From Candidatus Adiutrix sp. (lineage in GTDB: Bacteria > Desulfobacterota > Desulfarculia > Adiutricales > Adiutricaceae), in NCBI GenBank assembly GCA_031285975.1, contig JAITVE010000064.1, positions 1 through 7,424 on the forward strand: a stretch of DNA of 7,424 bases, read 5' to 3'. The position numbers and the translations under genes were made by a program. The notes beneath the pieces are model-generated. The model was not told the origin of the DNA, ran no database searches, and was given only the letters and a program-made list of their open reading frames with translations. Shown in pieces: positions 1-5,168 of this stretch (positions within the stretch are counted from its first letter, which is position 1; every line of letters starts with the position of its first letter).

Positions 1-208
1 TGCGGCCCGACAGCAGGAAGGCGGGCAGGGCCAGCAACACGAAGTTGAAGAGCGGGGAACTCATGGTGTGGGGGATGAAGGAAATGTCCAGCCCGGGCGA
101 CAAGAGCAGGTAAATCAGCCCGGGAATGCTCAGGCAAAAAGCCAGCGGCACCCCGGCGAAGAGGAACACCAGGAAGGCAGCGGCCATAATGAATAAGGTT
201 CCGTACAT
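1..208 (-). CDS. dctM: TRAP transporter large membrane subunit DctM, 5' part only (runs off left edge)
   Basis: This is the N-terminal 69 codons of a very hydrophobic protein beginning MYGTLFIMAAAFLVFLFAGV. Two membrane segments are visible, about residues 3-38 (possibly a helix pair, with the typical GVPLAFCL turn) and about 53-68. This matches the start of the DctM/large permease subunit of TRAP transporters, the ion-coupled membrane protein that moves the bound organic acid into the cytoplasm. The start is an ATG at 206-208. An AAAGGAG ribosome binding site precedes it and overlaps the TGA stop of dctQ, leaving only 11 bases between the genes, so the two are translationally close-coupled. 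The family call rests on the N-terminus plus the dctP-dctQ context. The rest of the protein (usually about 430 residues, or longer if fused) lies outside the window. Confidence 0.85.
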   Translation of the reverse strand, partial: MYGTLFIMAAAFLVFLFAGVPLAFCLSIPGLIYLLLSPGLDISFIPHTMSSPLFNFVLLALPAFLLSGR

Positions 209-219
209 AGCCGCTCCTT

Positions 220-705
220 TCAGGCTTTGTCGCCCGCGCCGAAGCGGAGTTCGGTGAGCAGGTCGTACAAATAGGCGAAAAACATGTAGAACGAGCAGAT
301 GGCCACGGGAATGTAGGACACGGTGCGGGGGATGCCCAGGGCCACGGTTCTGGCGTAAATGGTCTTGGGCAGGAATTTCACGGCCCCGCCGAACAGCACC
401 ACCAGAAAGACCAGCACTAAAATCAGGGTGACGATTTTCACTGTTCTGGCCGCCTTCGGGCTGACTTTGGCCACGATGTAGTCCACGCAGATGTGCCGCC
501 GCTGCTGGGCCGCCACCCCGGCGCCCATGAACGACAGCCACACGAACAGCACGGTGCAGAGTTCTTCCGTCCAGTCAAAGGGGTGGCCGAAAAAGCGGGT
601 AATCACCCCGGCCGTCATGGAGACCACAATGGCGAACAGGGCGGCCGCGCCAATATGCAACTGGATTTTCGCTCCCCAGTCAACGATGAGCTTTAAAACC
701 TTCAT
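220..705 (-). CDS. dctQ: TRAP transporter small membrane subunit DctQ
   Basis: A 161-residue membrane protein with four predicted transmembrane helices, near residues 16-36, 47-67, 88-108 and 127-149, the usual size and topology of DctQ. The family signature between helices 1 and 2 is present: VITRFFGHPFDWTEEL (residues 34-49), then GAGVAAQQRRHICVDY (61-76), which resembles the GaalAxrxxxHIxvD pattern of the family. DctQ partners with DctM in the inner membrane, and the pair receives substrate from the periplasmic DctP. I chose ATG 703-705 over an in-frame upstream extension because the extension is Arg/Pro-rich, lies across the intercistronic hairpin and lacks family similarity. The likely Shine-Dalgarno GAGGA is 12 nt upstream, which is longer than usual and may mean modest translation. 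The gene sits between dctP and dctM in one transcription unit. Confidence 0.92.
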   Translation of the reverse strand: MKVLKLIVDWGAKIQLHIGAAALFAIVVSMTAGVITRFFGHPFDWTEELCTVLFVWLSFMGAGVAAQQRRHICVDYIVAKVSPKAARTVKIVTLILVLVFLVVLFGGAVKFLPKTIYARTVALGIPRTVSYIPVAICSFYMFFAYLYDLLTELRFGAGDKA

Positions 706-797
706 GGTAATGATGTGTCCTCTTCTGTGTTCAATAGATGTCCCCAAAATCTCACGGCGCGAACGGAAGTCGGGGCGGGGGGCGGTGAGGGGAGGCT

Positions 798-828
798 GGC
801 CGGAGGGCATGTCGGCCGCCCTCCGGCC
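798..828 (-). other. Perfect 11-bp inverted repeat in the dctP-dctQ gap (stem-loop 2)
   Basis: GGCCGGAGGGC at 798-808 and GCCCTCCGGCC at 818-828 are perfect reverse complements around a 9-nt loop. In the minus-strand transcript this is the second hairpin after the dctP stop. No U-tract follows it toward dctQ, so a classical intrinsic terminator is unlikely. The better reading, by inference, is an RNA-stabilising or processing hairpin that protects the 3' end of the dctP message and lowers dctQM expression relative to dctP. Confidence 0.65.
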
Positions 829-835
829 CAAAGGC

Positions 836-878
836 CCAGCCCGGCGAAAGCCCGCGAAAGCGTCTTCTGCCGGGCTGG
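836..878 (-). other. Perfect 10-bp inverted repeat just after the dctP stop (stem-loop 1)
   Basis: CCAGCCCGGC at 836-845 and GCCGGGCTGG at 869-878 pair perfectly around a 23-nt loop. The loop contains most of a short direct repeat, GCGAAAGC, at 844-851 and 854-861. The stem begins 5 nt after the dctP TAA stop (884-886, minus strand) and is only 7 nt from the next hairpin. The tandem arrangement fits a 3' border element of the abundant binding-protein message. The sequence shows the pairing; the function is inferred. Confidence 0.6.
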
Positions 879-883
879 AAGTC

Positions 884-1879
884 TTACTTCATCTGGCCGA
901 TTTTCTCATACAGGCCTACGGGCCACAGGCCCTTCTTTTCCAGTTCCTGGGCGCGGAGGGCCACGGCGGCCCGCAGAGGCGCGACGTCCATTTCGATGAA
1001 CTCGACTCCGGCCTTCTTCATTTCCGCGACGTATTCATCCACCTTCAGGGCGTTCTGCGTGGTGTACCATTCGCCGACTTCCTTGCCGACGGTGATCAGG
1101 AGATTCTGCTGTTCCGGGGTCAGGGACTGGAACTTGCTGTCGTTAATCATGATGACCATGTTGTCGCGGATGTGCTCGGTCAGGGTGATATGCTTGGCGG
1201 GCTCGAAGAATTTAGAGGTATACACCATGTCCAGCGGGCTTTCGCAGGCGGCCACCACGCCCTGCTGCAGGGCCAGGTAGGTTTCGCCCCAGGCGATTTG
1301 CACCGGGCTGGCGCCGATGGCGGAGACGGATTCCAGATAGCCGCGAATATCGGGCACGCGCTGCTTGAGGCCCGCGAAGTCGGCCAGGCTGCGCAGCGGC
1401 TTGGTGGAGACCGTGGAGCGGGGCTGGCGGACGTAATTGTTGGCCACCACGCGCACGCCCTGCTGTTTCATGAAGCGGTCTTCAAAGTCCTTCATGACGT
1501 CGCTGTTGAGATAACTTAAATAATGGGCCTGGTCGCGGAACAGGAAGTACATGGACTCCACGTTTTTGTCCGGCACGAAGGTGCCCATGAAGGAGCCCGC
1601 GTCAAAGAACATGTCCTGCGAGCCCATGCTGGTGGCCTCAATCTGGGTGGTGGCGTCGCCAAGCTGCTGGGCGGGATACCACTGGAGGTCGATTTCGCCG
1701 TTGCTGCGCTCGGCGAGAAGCTGGGAATAGCGCTGCATGGCGATGGACGAGGTGTCGTCCGCGGGCTGGATGCCGCCCAGTTTCAGGGTGACCTTGGCCG
1801 CGAAGGCGGGGGTCAGCCCGGCGAAGGCAAAGACACAGGCGAGGCTAAGAATGGCGAGGGTTCTGGTCAGGCATTTCAT
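884..1879 (-). CDS. dctP: TRAP transporter periplasmic solute-binding protein DctP
   Basis: A 331-residue extracytoplasmic binding protein, the standard DctP-family length. Residues 1-27 are a Sec signal peptide (basic MKCLTR, hydrophobic core, PAFA|A cleavage site). The core family signature is intact: GLKQRVPD (170-177) carries the arginine (R174) that in characterised DctP/SiaP proteins salt-bridges the substrate carboxylate. It is followed by GASPVQIAWGETYLALQQGV (189-208) and the KFFEPAKHITLTEH stretch (223-236). The protein captures an organic acid in the periplasm and delivers it to DctQM. The actual substrate cannot be read from sequence; C4-dicarboxylate is the family default only. 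Start ATG 1877-1879 has CAGGAG eight nt upstream. It is first in the operon, before dctQ and dctM. Confidence 0.95.
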   Translation of the reverse strand: MKCLTRTLAILSLACVFAFAGLTPAFAAKVTLKLGGIQPADDTSSIAMQRYSQLLAERSNGEIDLQWYPAQQLGDATTQIEATSMGSQDMFFDAGSFMGTFVPDKNVESMYFLFRDQAHYLSYLNSDVMKDFEDRFMKQQGVRVVANNYVRQPRSTVSTKPLRSLADFAGLKQRVPDIRGYLESVSAIGASPVQIAWGETYLALQQGVVAACESPLDMVYTSKFFEPAKHITLTEHIRDNMVIMINDSKFQSLTPEQQNLLITVGKEVGEWYTTQNALKVDEYVAEMKKAGVEFIEMDVAPLRAAVALRAQELEKKGLWPVGLYEKIGQMK

Positions 1880-1931
1880 GTTTTACGCTCCTGATGGTTC
1901 GTCGCATACGCGCTCTGGTTAGGCGAAGGGC

Positions 1932-1954
1932 GGCGGGCCGCTGGCGGCCCCGCC
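1932..1954 (-). other. GC-rich stem-loop in dctP leader
   Basis: GGCGGGCCG at 1932-1940 pairs with CGGCCCCGCC at 1945-1954, with one bulged base and a CTGG loop. It would form in the dctP mRNA about 40 nt upstream of the ribosome binding site. No U-tract follows, so it is not an intrinsic terminator by sequence. A role in leader folding or RNA stability is inference. Confidence 0.45.
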
Positions 1955-2020
1955 GGAAATAGCCGTTGGCAACGATGTACCCGGAGGCCTCGCGCCAAAC
2001 TGAGAGTAGTCCTATCCCAC

Positions 2021-2044
2021 CCGCCTTTTTCAGCTCGAAGGCGG
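2021..2044 (-). other. Stem-loop near 5' end of dctP leader
   Basis: CCGCCTT at 2021-2027 and AAGGCGG at 2038-2044 form a perfect 7-bp stem with a 10-nt loop. In the minus-strand transcript it lies about 20 nt after the predicted start site, where 5' stabilising hairpins often occur. Function is inferred from position only. Confidence 0.45.
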
Positions 2045-2071
2045 TTATCAATAATATAAACAAGTTGCCAT

Positions 2072-2101
2072 ACTATAGCATTGTTCCCCGCCCCCGGTCA
2101 A
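2072..2101 (-). promoter_or_regulatory. Sigma-70-type promoter for dctPQM with extended -10
   Basis: Read on the minus strand, TTGACC (2101-2096) is the -35 and TATAGT (2077-2072) the -10, separated by 18 bp, with an upstream TGC that makes an extended -10 (TGCTATAGT). Transcription would start near 2065, giving a dctP leader of about 185 nt. The -10 and its downstream DNA are AT-rich while the spacer is G-rich. This is the best leftward promoter I can see; no good sigma-54 site faces dctP. Confidence 0.65.
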
Positions 2102-2132
2102 GCTCTAAGGGGCCATCTCCCCATATATTTAC

Positions 2133-2161
2133 ATAATCCGACAATCATTCTATCCGATTAT
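2133..2161. promoter_or_regulatory. Imperfect inverted repeat upstream of dctP promoter (possible operator)
   Basis: ATAATCCGA (2133-2141) and TCCGATTAT (2153-2161) form a 9-bp inverted repeat with one mismatch and an 11-bp centre, so arm midpoints are about two helical turns apart. ATCCGA also occurs as a direct repeat (2136-2141, 2152-2157). It lies roughly 70-95 bp upstream of the predicted dctP start, a normal place for an activator. The symmetry is seen; regulator and function are unknown. Confidence 0.35.
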
Positions 2162-2196
2162 CGCTTTTTGTGGGCTGGCGGCAGGGCGGCGCGGGC

Positions 2197-2237
2197 GGCC
2201 GTGGTCGGCATATTGTGCCGGGGCGACCGGGGCGGCC
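2197..2237. promoter_or_regulatory. Compound GC-rich dyad upstream of the sigma-54 promoter (possible enhancer site)
   Basis: The nested arms are GGCCG (2197-2201) with CGGCC (2233-2237), GGTCG (2203-2207) with CGACC (2224-2228), and GCA (2208-2210) with TGC (2216-2218) around TATTG. It lies about 80-125 bp upstream of the predicted flgH transcription start, where sigma-54 activators normally bind. In very GC-rich DNA such symmetry can arise by chance, so confidence is low. Confidence 0.3.
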
Positions 2238-2293
2238 GGGGCGGGCTTCATCAAAAACGGGGAAAGCGCTTGAGATATGGGTGAAGGGAAAAG

Positions 2294-2308
2294 TGGCATG
2301 TAGATTGC
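2294..2308 (+). promoter_or_regulatory. Sigma-54 (RpoN) promoter for flgHI-flgJ-flgN-flgK
   Basis: The sequence TGGCATGTAGATTGC has the invariant GG (2295-2296) and GC (2307-2308) with exactly 10 bp between them, and differs from the consensus TGGCACG-N4-TTGC at one base. A T follows the GC. The predicted start is near 2320, giving a leader of about 50 nt before the flgH ATG. Sigma-54 with a FlrC/FleR-type activator drives middle flagellar genes in many polar flagellates, so position and family fit. No competing rightward sigma-70 promoter is convincing. Confidence 0.8.
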
Positions 2309-2326
2309 TTATTAAGGCGGCGTGGA

Positions 2327-2364
2327 AGTGAGCGTCACTATTTTGTCGCCCGGACAATAAGGAG
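2327..2364 (+). promoter_or_regulatory. flgH leader: two small hairpins and ribosome binding site
   Basis: AGTGA/TCACT (2327-2331, 2335-2339, 3-nt loop) and TTGTC/GACAA (2343-2347, 2353-2357, 5-nt loop) lie in tandem right before AAGGAG (2359-2364), which is 6 nt from the flgH ATG. The second stem ends 1 nt before the Shine-Dalgarno. The stems are short, so regulation by folding or by an RNA-binding protein such as CsrA is only a possibility. Confidence 0.4.
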
Positions 2365-2370
2365 AATATC

Positions 2371-3072
2371 ATGATGAAATCAATGCTTATCGTTTTGCTG
2401 GCGGCTGTTCTGACCGCCGGTTGCGCCTCCCCGAAAATTGCCAAGCCCAGCCCCTCGGCCAACCAGGAGGCCGCCCTGCGCAATCCCCCGGTGGAAAATT
2501 ATCCCACCCCGGCCATCCGCAGCGAGGGCTCCCTGTTTTCGGACGATTCCCGGCTTGACCTCTTCGCGGACATGAAAGCCCGGCGGGTGGGGGACGTCAT
2601 CACCATCACCATCACGGAAACCTCGCGGGCCAATAAAACCGCCGCCACCACCCTGGATCGTTCCAACGCCTTAACCGGCGAGGTCAACACCATCCTGGGC
2701 CAGGGCGCGGGCAATGTGGGCGGCCTGGGCCGCATGTTCAACCTCGACGTGAGTTCCGACATGAGCTTCAGCGGCAGCGGCAGCACCAACCGCAACGAGA
2801 GCATGACCGCCAGAATGACCGCCCGCGTCATCCAGGTGCTGCCCAACGGCAACCTGGTGGTGCGCGGCTCCCAGGAAATTATGGTCAATAACGAAAAACA
2901 GTACATCACGGTGCAGGGCGTGGTGCGGCCCTCCGACATCGGCGCGGATAACAGCGTCCTGTCCTACCGCATTGCCGACGCCCGCATCGACTACACCGGC
3001 GAGGGCGACGTGAGCTCCAAACAGCGCGAAGGCTGGCTCTCCAGATTCTTCAATGTCGTGTGGCCTTTCTAA
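2371..3072 (+). CDS. flgH: Flagellar L-ring lipoprotein FlgH
   Basis: A 233-residue lipoprotein precursor. Residues 1-17 are a lipoprotein signal, with a TAGC lipobox placing the acylated cysteine at C18; Ala follows at +2, consistent with outer-membrane sorting. The conserved FlgH core is present: SLFSDD (54-59), RVGDVITITITE (72-83), SRANKTA, then VLPNGNLVVRGSQEI (156-170) and the C-terminal GWLSRFFNVVWPF (221-233). Length and ends match the family. FlgH forms the L-ring, the outer-membrane bushing of the flagellar rod, directly above the FlgI P-ring. ATG 2371 is chosen because AAGGAG lies 6 nt upstream; the next codon is also ATG. It is the first gene after the sigma-54 promoter. flgF, flgG and flgA, which precede flgH in many relatives, are not here. 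Confidence 0.96.
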   Translation: MMKSMLIVLLAAVLTAGCASPKIAKPSPSANQEAALRNPPVENYPTPAIRSEGSLFSDDSRLDLFADMKARRVGDVITITITETSRANKTAATTLDRSNALTGEVNTILGQGAGNVGGLGRMFNLDVSSDMSFSGSGSTNRNESMTARMTARVIQVLPNGNLVVRGSQEIMVNNEKQYITVQGVVRPSDIGADNSVLSYRIADARIDYTGEGDVSSKQREGWLSRFFNVVWPF

Positions 3073-3147
3073 GCCCCAAAGGGGCTTTACTCCGCCAAGC
3101 CTCGCTGATGTACCAACGGTTCAGCCGGGTACAGGCTGCAAAGCCCC
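3071..3147 (+). promoter_or_regulatory. Competing stem-loops in the flgH-flgI spacer (possible attenuator)
   Basis: AAGCCCC (3071-3077), AAA, GGGGCTT (3081-3087) is a perfect 7-bp hairpin that starts inside the flgH TAA stop. Only three Us (3086-3088) follow before AC, so it is at best a weak terminator. The same right arm, extended to GGGGCTTT (3081-3088), is also perfectly complementary to AAAGCCCC at 3140-3147, so two mutually exclusive folds are possible. A small CAGCC/GGCTG stem (3122-3126, 3134-3138) would sit inside the longer fold. This could tune flgI relative to flgH expression; function is inferred. Confidence 0.4.
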
Positions 3148-3172
3148 TCAAAGTTTAACAGTGTGAAAGCGC

Positions 3173-3197
3173 GGGTCGGCCTCCCGGCCCGCGACCC
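3173..3197 (+). other. GC-rich stem-loop before the flgI ribosome binding site
   Basis: GGGTCG (3173-3178) pairs with CGACCC (3192-3197), and inner GCC (3179-3181) with GGC (3186-3188), leaving a CCG bulge and a 4-nt loop. It ends 7 nt upstream of the flgI Shine-Dalgarno AGGTGA (3205-3210), so it could limit or protect the translation start region. The pairing is visible; any role is inferred. Confidence 0.4.
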
Positions 3198-3214
3198 CGG
3201 ATACAGGTGATCGT

Positions 3215-4312
3215 ATGAAAAAGTTCTTCATGATACTGATGCTGATGTTGCTGGCCGTGCCGACCTCTTCGGCCTGGGCCATACGCCTCAAGGAACTGGT
3301 GACTTTTGAAGGCGTGCGCCCCAACCAGATTTGGGGCTATGGCCTGGTGGTGGGCTTAAACGGCACCGGCGACAAGGACAAAGTGCAGATCACCAACCAG
3401 GGTATCGCCAACATGATGGAACGCATGGGCATGACCCTTGACCCCGGCAGCCTGAAGATTAAAAACGCCGCCGCCGTCATGGTCACCGCCGACCTGCCGC
3501 CCTTCGTCAAGCCCGGCTCCAAGATTGACATCGTGGTCTCGTCCATGGGCGACGCCACCTCGCTGCAGGGCGGCACCTTGCTCGTGACGGCCCTGCGCGG
3601 GGCGGACGACAACGTCTACGCCGTGGCCCAGGGCCCGCTGTCGGTGGGCGGTTTTGCCATCACCGGCAACGCCGCCAGCGTGCAGAAAAACCACCCCACC
3701 GTGGGCCGCCTCGTCCAGGGGGCCACGGTGGAGCGGGAAGTGCCCATCCGCTGGACGGGCAAGGAATCCATGAGCGTGAAGCTGAACCTGCCGGATTTCA
3801 CCACCGCCGCCCGCGTGGCTGAGGCCGTCAACGCCCGCCTCCCCGGCGCCTCGGCCCGGCCGTTGGACGCTTCCACGGTGCAGTTCCACGTGCCCACCAA
3901 TTATCAGGAAAACCTGGCCCTGATGGTGGCCGAGCTTGAGTCGCTGGACGTAACGCCCGACACCATCGGCAAGGTGGTCATTAACGAGCGCACCGGCACG
4001 GTGGTGGTGGGCGAAAACGTGAAACTCTCCACCGTGGCCGTGGCCCACGGCAATTTGTCGGTGCAGATCAGGGAAGGCGTGACCGTTTCCCAGCCCGGCC
4101 CCTTCGCCATGGGCGAAACCGTGGTGGCCCCGGAAACCGACATCAATGTGGAGGAAGGCGCGGATCAGCTGCTTTTGATTGAACGCTCCACCACCATTCA
4201 CGATGTGGTGCGAGCCCTGAACGCCATTGGGGTCAGCCCCCGCGACTTGGTGATAATTTTTCAGGCCATCAACGACGCCGGGGCTTTGCACGGCACGCTG
4301 GAACTGATGTAA
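3215..4312 (+). CDS. flgI: Flagellar P-ring protein FlgI
   Basis: A 365-residue precursor, the same length as enterobacterial FlgI. Residues 1-22 are a Sec signal peptide (MKKFF, hydrophobic core, cleavage after SSAWA). The mature protein opens with the family signature IRLKELVTFEGVRPNQIWGY and GLVVGLNGTGDK. GNAASVQKNHPTVGRL follows in the middle, and the C-terminus QAINDAGALHGTLELM (350-365) is diagnostic. FlgI polymerises in the periplasm into the P-ring that surrounds the rod at the peptidoglycan layer. In characterised systems the chaperone FlgA is needed for this, but no flgA is in the window. ATG 3215 is preceded by AGGTGATC, a strong match to the anti-Shine-Dalgarno. A 142-bp spacer separates it from flgH, long for this operon; flgJ follows after 16 bp. 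Confidence 0.97.
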   Translation: MKKFFMILMLMLLAVPTSSAWAIRLKELVTFEGVRPNQIWGYGLVVGLNGTGDKDKVQITNQGIANMMERMGMTLDPGSLKIKNAAAVMVTADLPPFVKPGSKIDIVVSSMGDATSLQGGTLLVTALRGADDNVYAVAQGPLSVGGFAITGNAASVQKNHPTVGRLVQGATVEREVPIRWTGKESMSVKLNLPDFTTAARVAEAVNARLPGASARPLDASTVQFHVPTNYQENLALMVAELESLDVTPDTIGKVVINERTGTVVVGENVKLSTVAVAHGNLSVQIREGVTVSQPGPFAMGETVVAPETDINVEEGADQLLLIERSTTIHDVVRALNAIGVSPRDLVIIFQAINDAGALHGTLELM

Positions 4313-4328
4313 GAATTTGGAGGCGATT

Positions 4329-5138
4329 ATGTCCGGTATGGAAGGCGTCGGCAATCTGAGACAGAGCGGGGTGCGCCCCCTGCGCTCCACCGCCAAGGCC
4401 CGGACGCAGCCCGGCGAAACCGTGCAGCGCTTTGATGTGAATCAACTCAGGAACGGCGGCAGCATGAACGTGGGCGGCGTTATCGCCGGAACCGCCGAGA
4501 ACGGCGGCCAGCAGAGCCGGAACGAGGCCGCCCAGGCCCCCCTCTTGCGCGGCGGCCGCCCGGCCCCCCGGGCCCGCCACGCCTACCGCTCCGACCAGCC
4601 GGTGGAAGAGCAGGTTGAGGAGTTGGGGAAAATCCACAAATCCTCCGTGGAATACGAGGCCGTGCTCATGGATCAGCTGGTCAAGCAGATGCGGCAGTCG
4701 CCCCTGGCCAAAACCCCCGGCAGCGACACCTTCAGCGACATTGCCGAGCAGCCCTTCCGCGATTTCCTGAGCCAGGCCGGCGGCCTGGGCCTGGCCGACG
4801 ACATGACCGCCCAGGTGGCCCGCCAGCAGGGGTTGGAACAAACCTTGCAAGCCTATCCTGAATTAATGGGGCCCGGCTGGCGGCCCAGCATCCCGCCGAA
4901 CCTGATGAAGAAGTCTCCCGGCGGGCTGGAAATGCCCCCCGAAGCTTTGCTCCAGGCCATTGACGGCAAGGCTTCCGCAGCGGCGGCTGAGGAAAAACCG
5001 GCCCCCGAAGCACCGGAAAAAGTGGCGGAAACACAGCCGGAACTCTTGGCGAAGCCTGACAGTTCCGCCTCCCCCGGCCTGATGAGCGGGGAAGAAATTG
5101 CCTGGCTCTACCAGGACGCTTTAGACGGCATGGCATAA
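4329..5138 (+). CDS. flgJ: FlgJ-like flagellar rod-binding protein, no muramidase domain
   Basis: A 269-residue protein with a FlgJ N-terminal (rod-binding/rod-cap) domain at about residues 92-175. VEYEAVLMDQLVKQMRQSPL (107-126) corresponds to the FEaxfLxqmLkxMR motif, and QPFRDFLSQAGGLGLADDM (141-159) to the final helix motif containing GGxGLAD. In Salmonella FlgJ this domain caps the growing rod in the periplasm. The C-terminal glucosaminidase domain of gamma-proteobacterial FlgJ is absent; instead there is a Pro/Ala/Glu-rich linker (about 212-250) and a short amphipathic tail, EEIAWLYQDALDGMA. About 90 polar, low-complexity residues precede the domain, an unusual extension. The start is ATG 4329 with GGAGG 5 nt upstream; an in-frame TTG at 4317 lies within that Shine-Dalgarno stretch and is rejected. 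No signal peptide is seen, as expected for export through the flagellar apparatus. Confidence 0.85.
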   Translation: MSGMEGVGNLRQSGVRPLRSTAKARTQPGETVQRFDVNQLRNGGSMNVGGVIAGTAENGGQQSRNEAAQAPLLRGGRPAPRARHAYRSDQPVEEQVEELGKIHKSSVEYEAVLMDQLVKQMRQSPLAKTPGSDTFSDIAEQPFRDFLSQAGGLGLADDMTAQVARQQGLEQTLQAYPELMGPGWRPSIPPNLMKKSPGGLEMPPEALLQAIDGKASAAAAEEKPAPEAPEKVAETQPELLAKPDSSASPGLMSGEEIAWLYQDALDGMA

Positions 5139-5168
5139 CAATACGGTCACGAAACAGGAGCGCTGATA

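Larger units (their letters stand above)
1880..2370. other. Divergent intergenic region between dctP and flgH
   Basis: About 490 bp separate the starts of dctP (leftward) and flgH (rightward). I find no convincing gene here. The short open frames at 1845-2063 (minus) and 2081-2284 (plus) use TTG-type starts without ribosome binding sites and have no recognisable content. The left third (1880-2065) is the presumed dctP leader, the stretch 2041-2165 is AT-richer and holds the dctP promoter and a possible operator, 2171-2245 is extremely GC-rich with a compound dyad, and 2294-2308 is a sigma-54 promoter for the flagellar operon. Confidence 0.8.

Noticed and set aside
491..1519. 342-codon plus-strand frame opposite dctP and dctQ
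   Set aside because: It is antisense to two well-supported TRAP genes and spans their hairpin-filled gap. Its composition is that of a shadow frame.
1845..2063. 72-codon minus-strand frame across the dctP leader
   Set aside because: It starts with TTG almost at the predicted transcription start, has no Shine-Dalgarno, runs into dctP in another frame, and has no recognisable content.
2061..2075. Leftward sigma-54 site TGGCAACTTGTTTAT for dctP
   Set aside because: The -12 element lacks the invariant GC (AT instead). The extended -10 sigma-70 promoter overlapping it is far better.
2128..2156. Rightward sigma-70 promoter TTTACA-17 bp-TATCCG
   Set aside because: The -10 matches only half of the consensus, and the site coincides with the inverted repeat. 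The sigma-54 site downstream is a much better explanation for flgH expression.
2081..2284. 67-codon plus-strand frame in the divergent intergenic region
   Set aside because: It has a non-ATG start without a ribosome binding site, an Arg/Gly-rich shadow-like composition, and overlap with promoter elements.
3071..3088. Strong intrinsic terminator after flgH
   Set aside because: The hairpin is perfect but followed by only three Us, and the downstream genes have no obvious promoter of their own. At most it is partial termination or attenuation.
3108..3158. 16-codon ATG frame in the flgH-flgI spacer, considered as a leader peptide
   Set aside because: There is no Shine-Dalgarno ahead of the ATG and no codon bias or run of regulatory codons.
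3356..4396. 346-codon open frame on the minus strand opposite flgI
   Set aside because: It is a His/Gly-rich shadow of FlgI codon usage with no recognisable motifs, and it crosses the flgI-flgJ junction.
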